DNA from: Candidatus Atribacteria bacterium
GTDB taxonomy: Bacteria; Atribacterota; Atribacteria; Atribacterales; Caldatribacteriaceae
Assembly: GCA_029982105.1 (NCBI GenBank)
Contig: JARRCQ010000043.1
Coordinates: forward strand, 1-9,750
Direction: 5' to 3'
Length of the DNA stretch: 9,750 nucleotides
Below the pieces are notes generated by a model. That model was not told the origin of the DNA and searched no databases. It saw nothing but the letters and a program-made list of their open reading frames with translations. The position numbers were made by a program, and so were the translations under genes. Below, one piece after another: positions 1 through 7,012 of this stretch (position 1 is the stretch's first letter; every line of letters begins with the position of its first letter).

Positions 1-71
1 AACTTAATACCTTCAATCTTTTGTTCTTTTCTAGTAGAGACTACACTTCCAATAACCTTGGCAAGTATCAC
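1..71 (-). CDS. EutN/CcmL-family BMC-P pentameric shell protein, N-terminus only
   Basis: Reading the minus strand from a GTG at 71 gives MILAKVIGSVVSTRK and then EQKIEGIKL before the window ends. This opening (M-I-L-A-K-V-x-G-x-V-V-S-T-R-K) is the hallmark N-terminus of the EutN/CcmL/PduN family, whose pentamers cap the vertices of bacterial microcompartments. About 23 codons are visible; the family is usually 80-100 residues, so most of the gene lies to the left. An AGGA at 81-84 sits 9 nt before the GTG, and the gene begins 14 nt after the stop of the BMC-H gene, so the two are surely cotranscribed. The family assignment is strong although the fragment is short. Which BMC type it belongs to cannot be told from this part. 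Confidence 0.88.
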   Translation of the reverse strand, partial: MILAKVIGSVVSTRKEQKIEGIK

Positions 72-85
72 TTTTTCATATCCTA

Positions 86-403
86 CTAATCAGTAATTTT
101 GGGGGAATTTTTTACCGGACCTCGCCCCAGGGGAAGCACTTCATCAACATTGGCATGAGGCCGAGGAATAATATGAACTGAAATTACTTCGCCCACTTTT
201 TCCGAAGCTGCCTGACCAGCATCTAGAGCTGCTCGAACTGCAGCAACATCACCACGAATGATAGCAGTTACATAGCCTCCTCCAATTTTTTCATAACCAA
301 CCAACTCTACCTTAGCAGCTTTCACCATAGCATCAGAAGCTTCTACCATTGCAGCAAAACCTCGAGTCTCGATCATACCTAAAGCATCACTATAAACTTC
401 CAT
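86..403 (-). CDS. BMC-H hexameric microcompartment shell protein (PduA/EutM/CcmK family)
   Basis: This is a single BMC-domain protein of 105 residues that tiles the facets of a protein microcompartment as hexamers. Visible family marks are the opening [10 protein letters not shown] at 6-15, D-A-M-V-K-A-A at 24-30 with the edge lysine (K28), the pore loop K-I-G-G-G-Y at 39-44, R-G-D-V-A-A-V at 50-56, and I-P-R-P-H at 79-83 with the edge arginine. The GGG pore motif resembles EutM-type shells. The C-terminal tail (about 84-105) is slightly longer than in PduA or EutM. I chose ATG 403 because GAGGAG at 415-420 lies 11 nt upstream and the protein then begins as relatives do. An in-frame ATG at 424 would add seven residues but has no ribosome site. 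A strong promoter at 498-525 precedes the gene, and a EutN-type gene follows. Confidence 0.95.
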   Translation of the reverse strand: MEVYSDALGMIETRGFAAMVEASDAMVKAAKVELVGYEKIGGGYVTAIIRGDVAAVRAALDAGQAASEKVGEVISVHIIPRPHANVDEVLPLGRGPVKNSPKITD

Positions 404-430
404 TTTCCCTGTCGCTCCTCTCATCTTTTT

Positions 431-463
431 AGGTGTAAAGAAGGCCTGTATCCCTTCTTACCT
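431..463 (-). other. Bulged stem-loop in the BMC mRNA leader
   Basis: In the minus-strand transcript, AAGGUAAGAAGG pairs with CCUUCUUUACACCU. This gives about 12 base pairs with two single-nucleotide bulges and a loop of about 7-8 nt. It lies between the predicted start of transcription (near 490) and the BMC-H ribosome site at 415-420. No U-run follows, so it is not a classical terminator; it may stabilise the mRNA or regulate translation. The pairing is seen by eye and no folding energy was calculated. Confidence 0.4.
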
Positions 464-468
464 TATTT

Positions 469-484
469 TGTTAATTAACTAACA
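469..484. promoter_or_regulatory. Operator-like palindrome 1, TGTTA-N6-TAACA
   Basis: TGTTAATTAACTAACA is a 16-bp near-perfect palindrome (7 of 8 pairs match). It lies just downstream of the predicted transcription start of the BMC genes. Its outer half-sites are identical to those of the palindrome at 490-506. A 10-bp direct repeat, TATTTTGTTA, occurs at 464-473 and 485-494, placing equivalent half-sites 21 bp (about two helical turns) apart. This looks like a paired regulator site; the regulator is unknown. Confidence 0.5.
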
Positions 485-489
485 TATTT

Positions 490-506
490 TGTTATATTTT
501 ATAACA
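490..506. promoter_or_regulatory. Operator-like palindrome 2, TGTTATA-TTT-TATAACA, over the -10 box
   Basis: TGTTATATTTTATAACA has perfect 7-bp arms around a 3-bp centre and overlaps the -10 element of the BMC promoter, a classic repressor position. On paper it fits the TnrA/GlnR box of Firmicutes (TGTNANAWWWTNTNACA). That motif is AT-rich and symmetric, so a chance match is possible, and palindrome 1 with its shorter spacer does not fit it. A dedicated regulator of the BMC locus is an equally good reading. Confidence 0.5.
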
Positions 507-525
507 CTAAATAAAAAGTTGTCAA
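498..525 (-). promoter_or_regulatory. Sigma-70-type promoter for the BMC genes
   Basis: On the minus strand a perfect -35 TTGACA (520-525) is followed after 16 bp by TATAAA (498-503). Transcription should start near 490, leaving a leader of about 87 nt before the BMC-H start at 403. This gives the shell genes a start independent of the dehydrogenase and transport genes upstream. The -10 lies inside a perfect palindrome, so the promoter is probably regulated. Confidence 0.75.
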
Positions 526-539
526 GTAGAAACCAAAAT

Positions 540-608
540 TTATAACTCAAAAAGACTCCTTGTTCCAGTTGTTCCCTGGTCAATCGACATAATATAATCT
601 TCCTGCAA
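540..608 (-). pseudogene. Truncated glycerol-kinase-like FGGY N-terminal fragment (22 codons)
   Basis: A short reading frame starts with TTG at 606-608, preceded by an excellent AAGGAGGG (616-623) at 7 nt, and ends with TAA at 540-542. It reads L-Q-E-D-Y-I then MSIDQGTTGTRSLFEL and stop. D-Y-I-M-S-I-D-Q-G-T-T-G-T-R is the recognisable phosphate-binding N-terminus of glycerol kinase-type FGGY kinases (family pattern Y-I-x-x-I-D-Q-G-T-T-S-T-R-A-I-L-F-D). The other roughly 480 residues are missing and the BMC promoter begins directly after the stop. The best reading is a gene remnant whose ribosome site and start remain intact, perhaps a recombination scar. A retained leader peptide is a less likely alternative. 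It differs from the N-terminus of the complete FGGY kinase at 2907-4415 (V-D-L-G-T-Q-S-I-R), so it is not a simple copy of that gene. Confidence 0.65.
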
Positions 609-648
609 GGTTAAACCCTCCTTTCAATATGGAGTGTACCACTACCAG

Positions 649-1692
649 TCAGGGTTTAATGACTACCTTTAGAGCTTCTCCCTTTTTAATGATGGCCAAA
701 CCTTCCTTTATCTGATTAAGAGGAAGGATATGAGTAACATATTTAACAGCACTACCAACTCGCCCATCTGCCAAGAGGCTCAAGGCCAGCCGATTCTGGA
801 TAACAGTAGAAGCATGAGCCCCAAAAACCCCCACTTCCTTGTAATGAATCAGGTTGCTATCCAGATAACCAATCGACTTATCCTTAGGCAATCCTCCAAA
901 AAGACTCACTTTCCCTCTTCGAGCTACTATTTGCAGAGCCTGGTTTTGAGCTTCGCCTACTGGACAGGCAACAATAGCTACGTCTACTCCCCGACCATTT
1001 GTATGACTAAGAATCTCTTTCACTGGGTCAATTTCGGAACTGTTGATAGTAATTACGTCTTTCCCTAACAAAGAAGCGTGCTTCAGTCTTTCAGAGATTA
1101 CATCTACCAGAAAAACCCGGGATGCACCCCTCAAAAGAGCAAGTTCTACATGAAACAATCCAATGGTGCCTGCACCAATAACGGCAACACTTTGTCCAAT
1201 AGAGATAGAAAGAGGTTCCTGACCATTAATACAACAGGCAAGGGGTTCAGCAAGCGTTGCTTTCTCAAAAGACAGGCCTTCGGGAATCTTATTGACATGA
1301 CCCTGTCTCACAGCCTTGGCCGGTACAGCCATAACCTCTGCAAACCCGCCGTCAAATTCAAAACCTATGGTTTCAAGGTCTGGACACATATTGGTATGCC
1401 CAGAATGGCAGTAGTCACATTCCCCACAACCTATGGCTGGAACTATCGCTACAGAATCTCCTACTCTAAATTTGATAACTCCCTCTCCAATTTCCACTAT
1501 AACTCCTGTAATCTCGTGTCCCAAAATGCGCGGAGGCTTGACACTAGAGCTACCGTGTTCGATAGTTCTTACATCAGAGCCGCATATGGCACAAGCCTTA
1601 ACGCCCACCAGTATTCCCCCGGGCTCAACTTTGGGGCGAGAAACTTCTTTAATCACGATTTCCTCAATGTTTTCCATTACCACTGCTTTCAT
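649..1692 (-). CDS. Zinc-dependent medium-chain alcohol/polyol dehydrogenase (sorbitol dehydrogenase-like)
   Basis: A 347-residue cytosolic NAD(P)-dependent oxidoreductase of the MDR superfamily. Catalytic zinc ligands are visible: C37 (C-G-S-D), H59-E60 (G-H-E) and E149 (A-E-P-L-A). Four structural-zinc cysteines are at 89, 92, 95 and 103. The Rossmann glycine motif G-A-G-T-I-G is at 173-178, with an acidic residue (V-D-V, D197) ending the second strand, which favours NAD. I chose ATG 1692 because AAGGAG stands 8 nt upstream and the protein then begins MKAVVMENIEE as relatives do. The open frame runs 70 codons further upstream, but that part overlaps the preceding gene and is not dehydrogenase-like. 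The gene follows the GatD-like gene by 19 nt. It probably oxidises a sugar alcohol or secondary alcohol; the substrate cannot be read from the sequence. Confidence 0.88.
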   Translation of the reverse strand: MKAVVMENIEEIVIKEVSRPKVEPGGILVGVKACAICGSDVRTIEHGSSSVKPPRILGHEITGVIVEIGEGVIKFRVGDSVAIVPAIGCGECDYCHSGHTNMCPDLETIGFEFDGGFAEVMAVPAKAVRQGHVNKIPEGLSFEKATLAEPLACCINGQEPLSISIGQSVAVIGAGTIGLFHVELALLRGASRVFLVDVISERLKHASLLGKDVITINSSEIDPVKEILSHTNGRGVDVAIVACPVGEAQNQALQIVARRGKVSLFGGLPKDKSIGYLDSNLIHYKEVGVFGAHASTVIQNRLALSLLADGRVGSAVKYVTHILPLNQIKEGLAIIKKGEALKVVIKP

Positions 1693-1711
1693 ATAGAAGA
1701 CTCCTTCCAAG

Positions 1712-2764
1712 TTAGGGAATAAAGAGAACCTTATTAAAGAATTCTGATTTATTCCAGATTCGCTGAAAAACCTCCGGAGCTTCATCAAGAGAAAAGCGAT
1801 GGCTAATAATCGGAGTACAGCGAAGAGCCCTTTCAGCCATGAAATGTAAAGATTTTTCCCACTCATTAACCGGCAGAGGTGAAAACACAGAATTCCAAGC
1901 ACCCACTATTTGAATTTCTTTTCTCAAAAGAGCATCAAGAGTAGAACTCGGAATAAGCAAGTCTTCATAAGAAATACCACCAAAAACAACCGTACCTTCT
2001 TTAGCTGCCATACGCACACTTTGCTCTTGGGTTACTTTAGATCCAGCAAACTCTACAACGCGCTGGACACCCTTACCTTTCGTTTCTTCCAGCAAAAATC
2101 TTACAGGATCCACATTTTTAGCGTTCACTGTATAGTTGGCCCCTAATTGCCGAGCGACATCAAGTTTGTCATCTAGGATGTCTACAGCAAAAATCTTCTC
2201 CGCCCCCATGATTTTAGCCCATTGTACAGCAAATAAGCCAATAGGACCAACACCCAGAACAGCAAAGGATTCACCAACTTTTATGTCAGATTTAAGCATA
2301 GCATGAAGGGCTACCGAGGCCGGGTCAGTACATGCTCCCGATTCAAAGTCTACCCCATCGGGAAGCTTCAGGAGGTCACACTCTTCAACAACCACATATT
2401 CCGCCATTGCTCCATCAGTACGCGAACCATAATAGCTATAACTATCACAAAGATTGTATTTCCCAACTTTGCAGTAGTCACATTTGCCACAAGGAATCAG
2501 TGGAGCAACTGTTACCCGCTCACCAGGTTTAAAAAAGGTTACTTGAGAGCCAACTTCAGCAATTTCGCCAGAGAACTCATGTCCAATCGTTGTAGGATAA
2601 GAATAAGTGCCTTTTTTCATAACTCGTCCGGGGTCAGAACCACAAACCCCTACTGCACGGACTCTAACTAGAACTTGATGGTCGCTAGGAGTGGGTATAT
2701 CTATTTCCTCAACACGGAGATCTCCAGGTGCATACAACCTTACTGCTTTCATTTTCTTAGTCAT
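1712..2764 (-). CDS. Galactitol-1-phosphate 5-dehydrogenase-like zinc MDR dehydrogenase
   Basis: A 350-residue zinc-dependent MDR dehydrogenase resembling GatD and related polyol dehydrogenases, which oxidise a sugar alcohol (or its phosphate) to the ketose with NAD. Visible marks: C41 (C-G-S-D), H62-E63 (G-H-E-F-S-G), structural-zinc cysteines 92, 95, 98 and 106, Rossmann G-V-G-P-I-G at 171-176 with D195 behind it, and the GatD-like late motif G-A-W-N-S followed by N-E-W. Oddly, the usual E-P pair that supplies a catalytic-zinc glutamate is D147-P148. ATG 2764 is preceded by AAGGAG at 11 nt; a second in-frame ATG four codons later lacks a site. The gene lies 142 nt after the kinase, a gap with a possible weak terminator but no clear gene. 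Neighbouring transporter and kinase genes suggest a polyol pathway; the exact substrate is unknown. Confidence 0.85.
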   Translation of the reverse strand: MTKKMKAVRLYAPGDLRVEEIDIPTPSDHQVLVRVRAVGVCGSDPGRVMKKGTYSYPTTIGHEFSGEIAEVGSQVTFFKPGERVTVAPLIPCGKCDYCKVGKYNLCDSYSYYGSRTDGAMAEYVVVEECDLLKLPDGVDFESGACTDPASVALHAMLKSDIKVGESFAVLGVGPIGLFAVQWAKIMGAEKIFAVDILDDKLDVARQLGANYTVNAKNVDPVRFLLEETKGKGVQRVVEFAGSKVTQEQSVRMAAKEGTVVFGGISYEDLLIPSSTLDALLRKEIQIVGAWNSVFSPLPVNEWEKSLHFMAERALRCTPIISHRFSLDEAPEVFQRIWNKSEFFNKVLFIP

Positions 2765-2906
2765 TTAAAGTAATGCTCCTTTCTTTTGTATAAGAGTTAA
2801 TTTTCCAGAGTTACTTGCTCCTGCCAGACAATAGCCTTCCCACAATGTAGAAGGTCAAAATCAACGCTCTTCAAAACTATGCAAGTGAAAAAAGCCTTCG
2901 GTATAG

Positions 2907-4415
2907 CTATATCTCTCTTAGGCCCTTGGCAAGGGGATATAACCTACAATAGCGTTCATAATTTTCCTGATAAACGGAAAAAGAAGTCTTTGAATTTACC
3001 CGTGTGAAGTTTGGCTGCATAATTTCAAATCCCTCTGCAAAAGAAGAAAAAATACCTACTCCCGTAGCACCCACAATAGCATTCCCGAGAAGAGTCATAT
3101 TTTCCACAGTTACGTCCAAGGGCTGTTCACACACGTCAGCTAAAATCTGCATCCAGAGACCACTCTTGGTCCCTCCTCCACAAGCCTTAATACAAGTTGT
3201 ATAGATTCCTTCCTCTTTAAGATAATCAAGAAGCAACCTAATCCCAAAAGAGATCCCCTCGTATATCGCTCTGCCAACATGAGAAGCTTCATGACTCAAT
3301 GTTAACCCATAAACTACTCCCCGAGAATCAGGATCTTTATAAGGCGTTCTATTACCTTGCCAATGGTCCAGAACAACTACACCTTGCGATCCTGGAGGTA
3401 CTTTAAATGCTTCAGCATCTAAAAGATCAAAGGGACTAAGGTTCCTCTTATCTGCCTCAGAAATATAGTGCTTTGCTATTCTTTCAATAAACCAATTCAT
3501 TATTGAACCACTGGAGGTTTGCCCTGCTTCGAGCAGATTGAAACCTTTCCAAAGAGGCTCCTTGTAAGGCCCCCAAAATCCAGAAATTGGACTACAAAAA
3601 CTAGTATTTATAAGGATAACAGAAGAAGAACCTAAAACCAGTGAGGTTTCCCCCTCCTCAAAGTTACCAAGCCCAACTACAGACGCATGAGCATCAATCC
3701 CTCCCTGAACTACCGGAATACCGTCTTTACATTTTAAATCAAGGGCAGTCTCTTTTTGGAGTTTACCTATTACTGTTCCCATCGGTAATACTTCAGAGGG
3801 AATCTTAACCATAAATTCTGGAACCCCAATTTCTTCAAAGAAATCATTAGACCAACCTTTATCGGAGAGATAGTTCCACTTACACGAAGCGTTGCACTGC
3901 GAGCTTACCCATCTACCTGTTAATTTGTAGTTCAGCCAATCTAGAGCTTCAACGATGTGATAGGCTTCCGAATATACTTCTGGCCGTTCCTCTTTTATCC
4001 AGAGCAACTTGGGCCAAAACCATTCTGGGGAAACGGTTCCACCACACCACTCAAGAAGAGGATGGAGTGTCTCGCTTATCCTTCTTGCCTGTTTACTGGC
4101 CCTGGTATCCATCCAGAGGATAGCTTTAGTCAGGGGATTGCCCTCACAATCGACAGGCAGAACAGTACTAGATGTAGCACTTGCCGCGATAGCAACTACT
4201 GAAACCATAGGACACTCTCTCGTTAATTTTTGTACAGCCAACTTCAGGGCCTCCCACCAATCTTCTGGATTTTGTTCCGCTAATCCTGGAGCAGGATAAT
4301 AAGTTTTATATCCTTCAGTAGCTAACGATAGAAGTTGACCTTTAAGATTATACAAAGCTGCTCTTATGCTTTGAGTGCCTAAATCAACAGATAACACACC
4401 TTCTATTTTTACCAC
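2907..4415 (-). CDS. FGGY-family carbohydrate kinase (pentulose/ribulokinase-like)
   Basis: A 502-residue ATP-dependent sugar kinase, the normal length for the family; it would phosphorylate an imported or oxidised ketose in the cytoplasm. The N-terminal phosphate loop is D-L-G-T-Q-S at 11-16, followed by A-E-Q-N-P-E-D-W-W at 46-54 and I-L-W-M-D-T-R-A at 99-106. The catalytic aspartate is D241 in G-G-I-D-A-H-A. H-W-Q-G-N-R-T-P at 351-358 and G-G-G-T-K-S at 413-418 form the C-terminal ATP-binding half. D-A-H-A and G-N-R-T-P resemble ribulokinase and D-ribulose kinase-like members more than xylulokinase or glycerol kinase, but specificity is uncertain. The start is GTG at 4415 and is not well supported: AAGGGG overlaps it directly, and a second GTG six codons later is possible. 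It follows permease 2 by 76 nt in the same operon. Confidence 0.88.
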   Translation of the reverse strand: MVKIEGVLSVDLGTQSIRAALYNLKGQLLSLATEGYKTYYPAPGLAEQNPEDWWEALKLAVQKLTRECPMVSVVAIAASATSSTVLPVDCEGNPLTKAILWMDTRASKQARRISETLHPLLEWCGGTVSPEWFWPKLLWIKEERPEVYSEAYHIVEALDWLNYKLTGRWVSSQCNASCKWNYLSDKGWSNDFFEEIGVPEFMVKIPSEVLPMGTVIGKLQKETALDLKCKDGIPVVQGGIDAHASVVGLGNFEEGETSLVLGSSSVILINTSFCSPISGFWGPYKEPLWKGFNLLEAGQTSSGSIMNWFIERIAKHYISEADKRNLSPFDLLDAEAFKVPPGSQGVVVLDHWQGNRTPYKDPDSRGVVYGLTLSHEASHVGRAIYEGISFGIRLLLDYLKEEGIYTTCIKACGGGTKSGLWMQILADVCEQPLDVTVENMTLLGNAIVGATGVGIFSSFAEGFEIMQPNFTRVNSKTSFSVYQENYERYCRLYPLAKGLREI

Positions 4416-4491
4416 CCCTTTTTATAAAAGAAGTCCTCTACAAGGCTTGATACTTAACATATCAGAAACTCACCATCCTTATAATCTAAAA

Positions 4492-5475
4492 TTAAAATTG
4501 CTGAGAACGTTGCAATATCAATGCTAGAATAATAACAAGGCCAGCAACAATTTGTTGCGGAAAAGGTGGAATACCCATTAAATTGAGAATGTTGGTTATA
4601 AATGTCATTATGAGAACCCCGGTGATTGTGCCCGATACCGTTCCTTTTCCACCTGCCAGGCTTGTTCCACCTAGAACCACCGAAGCAATTGTGGGCAATA
4701 ACATGTTTTCGGCAACCCTTGGGTCTCCTCCATTGAGCCAACCAGCTACCAGAATTCCTGCTGTAGCTGCCAAAAATCCAGATATTGTATATGCAGCCAC
4801 TTGAACACGTACTATATCAATACCCAGGTGATACGCGGTATTCCTGTTAACACCCACAGCGTATAAATTTCTGCCAAAAAGCGTGTATTTAAGTACAATA
4901 TTAGCTAAAATAGCTATAGCCAACCATATGAATGCTGGAATTGGAATGCTCCATAGGCTACCAGCTCCCAATAAACGCGCGCCTTCACTAACACCGAAAA
5001 CCGGCCGCGTTTCGGTAATGGCATAGGCTAAACCTGTAAATACCATCATTGTACCAAGTGTAGCAGCAAAATCTGGGATACGCCCAAAAGCTATAATTAC
5101 ACCATTAAGAAGCCCAAGGCCTATCCCCACCATCAGAGTTAATAACACAAGCATAGGCAAGGGGAGCATCAAATTGATCTGATCGTACGAGCTTAATGAT
5201 ATCTGATAATGCTGCCAATACGCAAATATCAAAGAGGAGAAAGCATATATATTAGCTACCGAGAGATCCATACCACCTATTAAAATAGGAAACATCAGAC
5301 CTATTGCCATTATCCCCATAAAACTTGCTCTACTGAGAACGTTGGTAATATTGCCTATGGTAAGAAATTGAGGTAAAACTAGAGCCGGGATAACTATAAA
5401 CAATATTAGTATTGTATACTGCGAATTGGCTAGGAGCAGTCGGCCAACTTTTTGCAATTGCTCAGTCGTATTCAT
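4492..5475 (-). CDS. CUT2-family sugar ABC transporter permease 2 (RbsC-like)
   Basis: A very hydrophobic 327-residue inner-membrane protein of the BPD_transp_2/RbsC family, one of two permeases in this operon. Visible motifs: the N-terminal cytosolic stretch M-N-T-T-E-Q-L-Q, a first membrane span at about 20-36, G-G-M-D-L-S-V-A at 67-74 (family pattern G-x-I-D-L-S-V-G), and near the C-terminus G-G-T-S-L-A-G-G-K-G-T-V-S-G-T, then N-I-L-N-L-M-G. ATG 5475 is the start: AGGAGG lies 8 nt upstream, inside the last codons of the ATPase gene, whose stop is only 4 nt before, so the two genes are probably translationally coupled. An upstream in-frame ATG at 5514 would overlap the ATPase by 35 nt and has no advantage. 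It is likely to pair with the permease at 7013-8047 to form the channel. Confidence 0.93.
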   Translation of the reverse strand: MNTTEQLQKVGRLLLANSQYTILILFIVIPALVLPQFLTIGNITNVLSRASFMGIMAIGLMFPILIGGMDLSVANIYAFSSLIFAYWQHYQISLSSYDQINLMLPLPMLVLLTLMVGIGLGLLNGVIIAFGRIPDFAATLGTMMVFTGLAYAITETRPVFGVSEGARLLGAGSLWSIPIPAFIWLAIAILANIVLKYTLFGRNLYAVGVNRNTAYHLGIDIVRVQVAAYTISGFLAATAGILVAGWLNGGDPRVAENMLLPTIASVVLGGTSLAGGKGTVSGTITGVLIMTFITNILNLMGIPPFPQQIVAGLVIILALILQRSQQF

Positions 5476-5479
5476 ATTG

Positions 5480-6982
5480 TCATCCTCCTGTAGCCTCAAA
5501 CAGTATTTCTGCATCCGAGGCTTCGTCTACGTTGACTTCCTTAACAATATGCCCATCGTATATGATCAAAATTCGGTCACATATGCGAGTTATCTCTTCC
5601 AATTCAGAAGAAGCTACAATAATAGAGATCCCTTCGGCCGCAAGCTGAAATATTAATCTATAGATATCCGTCTTACTATTAACATCGATCCCCCGTGTTG
5701 GCTCGTCAAGTAACAGAATGTGTTTTCGTTCGACCAACCATCTAGCTACTATAGCCTTCTGCTGATTACCACCACTCAAATTTCGCATTAATTGTCTCAA
5801 TGAAGGTGTTTTGATGTCTAAGGATGAAACATATTTCTGGACAAGCTTCTCAACATACTGGAAGTGTATGAGAAACATTCTACGCGCCCTATGGTAGGCA
5901 ACAATGCCCACATTCTCCATAACTGACAATTCAGAGAGGATACCTTCACCTTTCCTGTCTTCCGGAATTAGGCCAATTCCATGACGAAGGGCGTCAATGG
6001 GCGACTTTATTTGCACCTTTTTCCCTTCTATCACAATCTGGCCTTTTGACTGAATAGCTCCAACTAAGGCTTTTAAAATCTCGGTTTTTCCTGCCCCCAC
6101 CATTCCAAAAAAACCTAAAATTTCACCGTGCTTTAGATCAAATGAAATATCGTGTACTTTTTTTGCTATAGAAAGGTGTCGAACCGAGAGAACAGTTTCA
6201 GCATTAATATTGCTCAAAACAACTTCTCGCCGCTCCGGAAACTCATTTTCAAGCTTCCGACCAAGCATCATCTCAATTATGTGTTCTTTTGTAACATCAT
6301 TAACATCTTTAGTACCCACTAATTGGCCATCTCGAAGAACTGTCACTCTATCTCCAATATCCAAGATCTCTTCCAGTCTGTGAGAAATGTAAATAACGCT
6401 AATTTTGTCATTGCGCAGTTGACGAACTATGTTGAATAGACGTTCTTGTTCAATACGACTCAGAGCACTTGTAGGTTCATCCATAATGAGTATTCTGGGT
6501 TTGAACGAAAGCGCCCTTGCCAAGGCCACAAGTTGACGCTCTGAAACAGTCAAATGTCGAACTTGAATATTTAGTGGAATAGATACACCTATAGAGCTTA
6601 AAAGGCTAAGGGTTGCTTGTTCCATCGCTCTCCTATTTAGCAAAAATCCCTTGTCTACTTTTTCATGGTTCAAAAAAACGTTCTCCACAACATCTAGATC
6701 CGGGATAAGGTCGAGTTCTTGGTAGACACAAGCAATACCTTTAGCCTGAGCCTGAGCTGGAGTTGAAAAATGAACGGACTCACCCTCCACTAAAATCTCA
6801 CCACTATCAGGCATAAGTGCTCCCATCAAAAGCTTTATTAGGGTCGACTTACCGGCGCCATTCATTCCAACAATACAATGCACTTCACCTTCCATAATCA
6901 CAAGATTCACCGCTTTAAGTGCACGCACACCAGGAAAACTTTTGGTCAATTCTTTTGTTTCAAGTATCACAGTTTTTTTCAT
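5480..6982 (-). CDS. CUT2-family sugar ABC transporter ATP-binding protein with two NBDs (RbsA-like)
   Basis: A 500-residue fused double ABC ATPase that powers sugar import at the inner face of the membrane. NBD1: Walker A G-M-N-G-A-G-K-S-T at 39-47, Q-loop Q88, degenerate signature L-T-V-S-E-R-Q at 144-150, Walker B I-L-I-M-D-E-P at 164-170, H-loop H201. NBD2: Walker A G-M-V-G-A-G-K-T at 293-300, signature L-S-G-G-N-Q-Q at 402-408, Walker B I-L-L-L-D-E-P at 422-428, and S-S-E-L in place of the switch histidine, as usual in the family. NBD2 carries lysine at 299 where RbsA-type proteins mostly have arginine (G-A-G-R-T). ATG 6982 has GGAGG 4 nt upstream. It lies 30 nt after permease 1 and 4 nt before permease 2. 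Confidence 0.95.
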   Translation of the reverse strand: MKKTVILETKELTKSFPGVRALKAVNLVIMEGEVHCIVGMNGAGKSTLIKLLMGALMPDSGEILVEGESVHFSTPAQAQAKGIACVYQELDLIPDLDVVENVFLNHEKVDKGFLLNRRAMEQATLSLLSSIGVSIPLNIQVRHLTVSERQLVALARALSFKPRILIMDEPTSALSRIEQERLFNIVRQLRNDKISVIYISHRLEEILDIGDRVTVLRDGQLVGTKDVNDVTKEHIIEMMLGRKLENEFPERREVVLSNINAETVLSVRHLSIAKKVHDISFDLKHGEILGFFGMVGAGKTEILKALVGAIQSKGQIVIEGKKVQIKSPIDALRHGIGLIPEDRKGEGILSELSVMENVGIVAYHRARRMFLIHFQYVEKLVQKYVSSLDIKTPSLRQLMRNLSGGNQQKAIVARWLVERKHILLLDEPTRGIDVNSKTDIYRLIFQLAAEGISIIVASSELEEITRICDRILIIYDGHIVKEVNVDEASDAEILFEATGG

Positions 6983-7012
6983 TGTTCCTCCCCTACTCTA
7001 TTACACGGCAGA

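Noticed and set aside
1078..1722. Plus-strand open frame of 214 codons, and others at 730-1068, 2303-2671 and 7377-7763
   Set aside because: They lie antisense to well-supported dehydrogenase and permease genes, show no family resemblance and lack good ribosome sites.
1693..1902. 70-codon N-terminal extension of the zinc dehydrogenase
   Set aside because: It overlaps the upstream GatD-like gene in another frame, and a perfect AAGGAG at 8 nt marks the MKAVVMENIEE start at 1692.
2765..2906. Open frame without a usable start in the kinase-dehydrogenase gap (ends V-W-Q-E-Q-V-T-L-E-N), possibly a gene remnant
   Set aside because: No ATG or GTG and no ribosome site; no family recognised. Chance cannot be excluded for about 40 codons.
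2888..2923. Possible terminator after the kinase: GCCT...AGGC followed by six U
   Set aside because: The stem has only four outer pairs with a poorly paired interior, so it is too weak to call.
4420..4456. Small frame ATG-TTA-AGT-ATC (12 codons) ahead of the kinase
   Set aside because: No ribosome site in front and no recognisable product.
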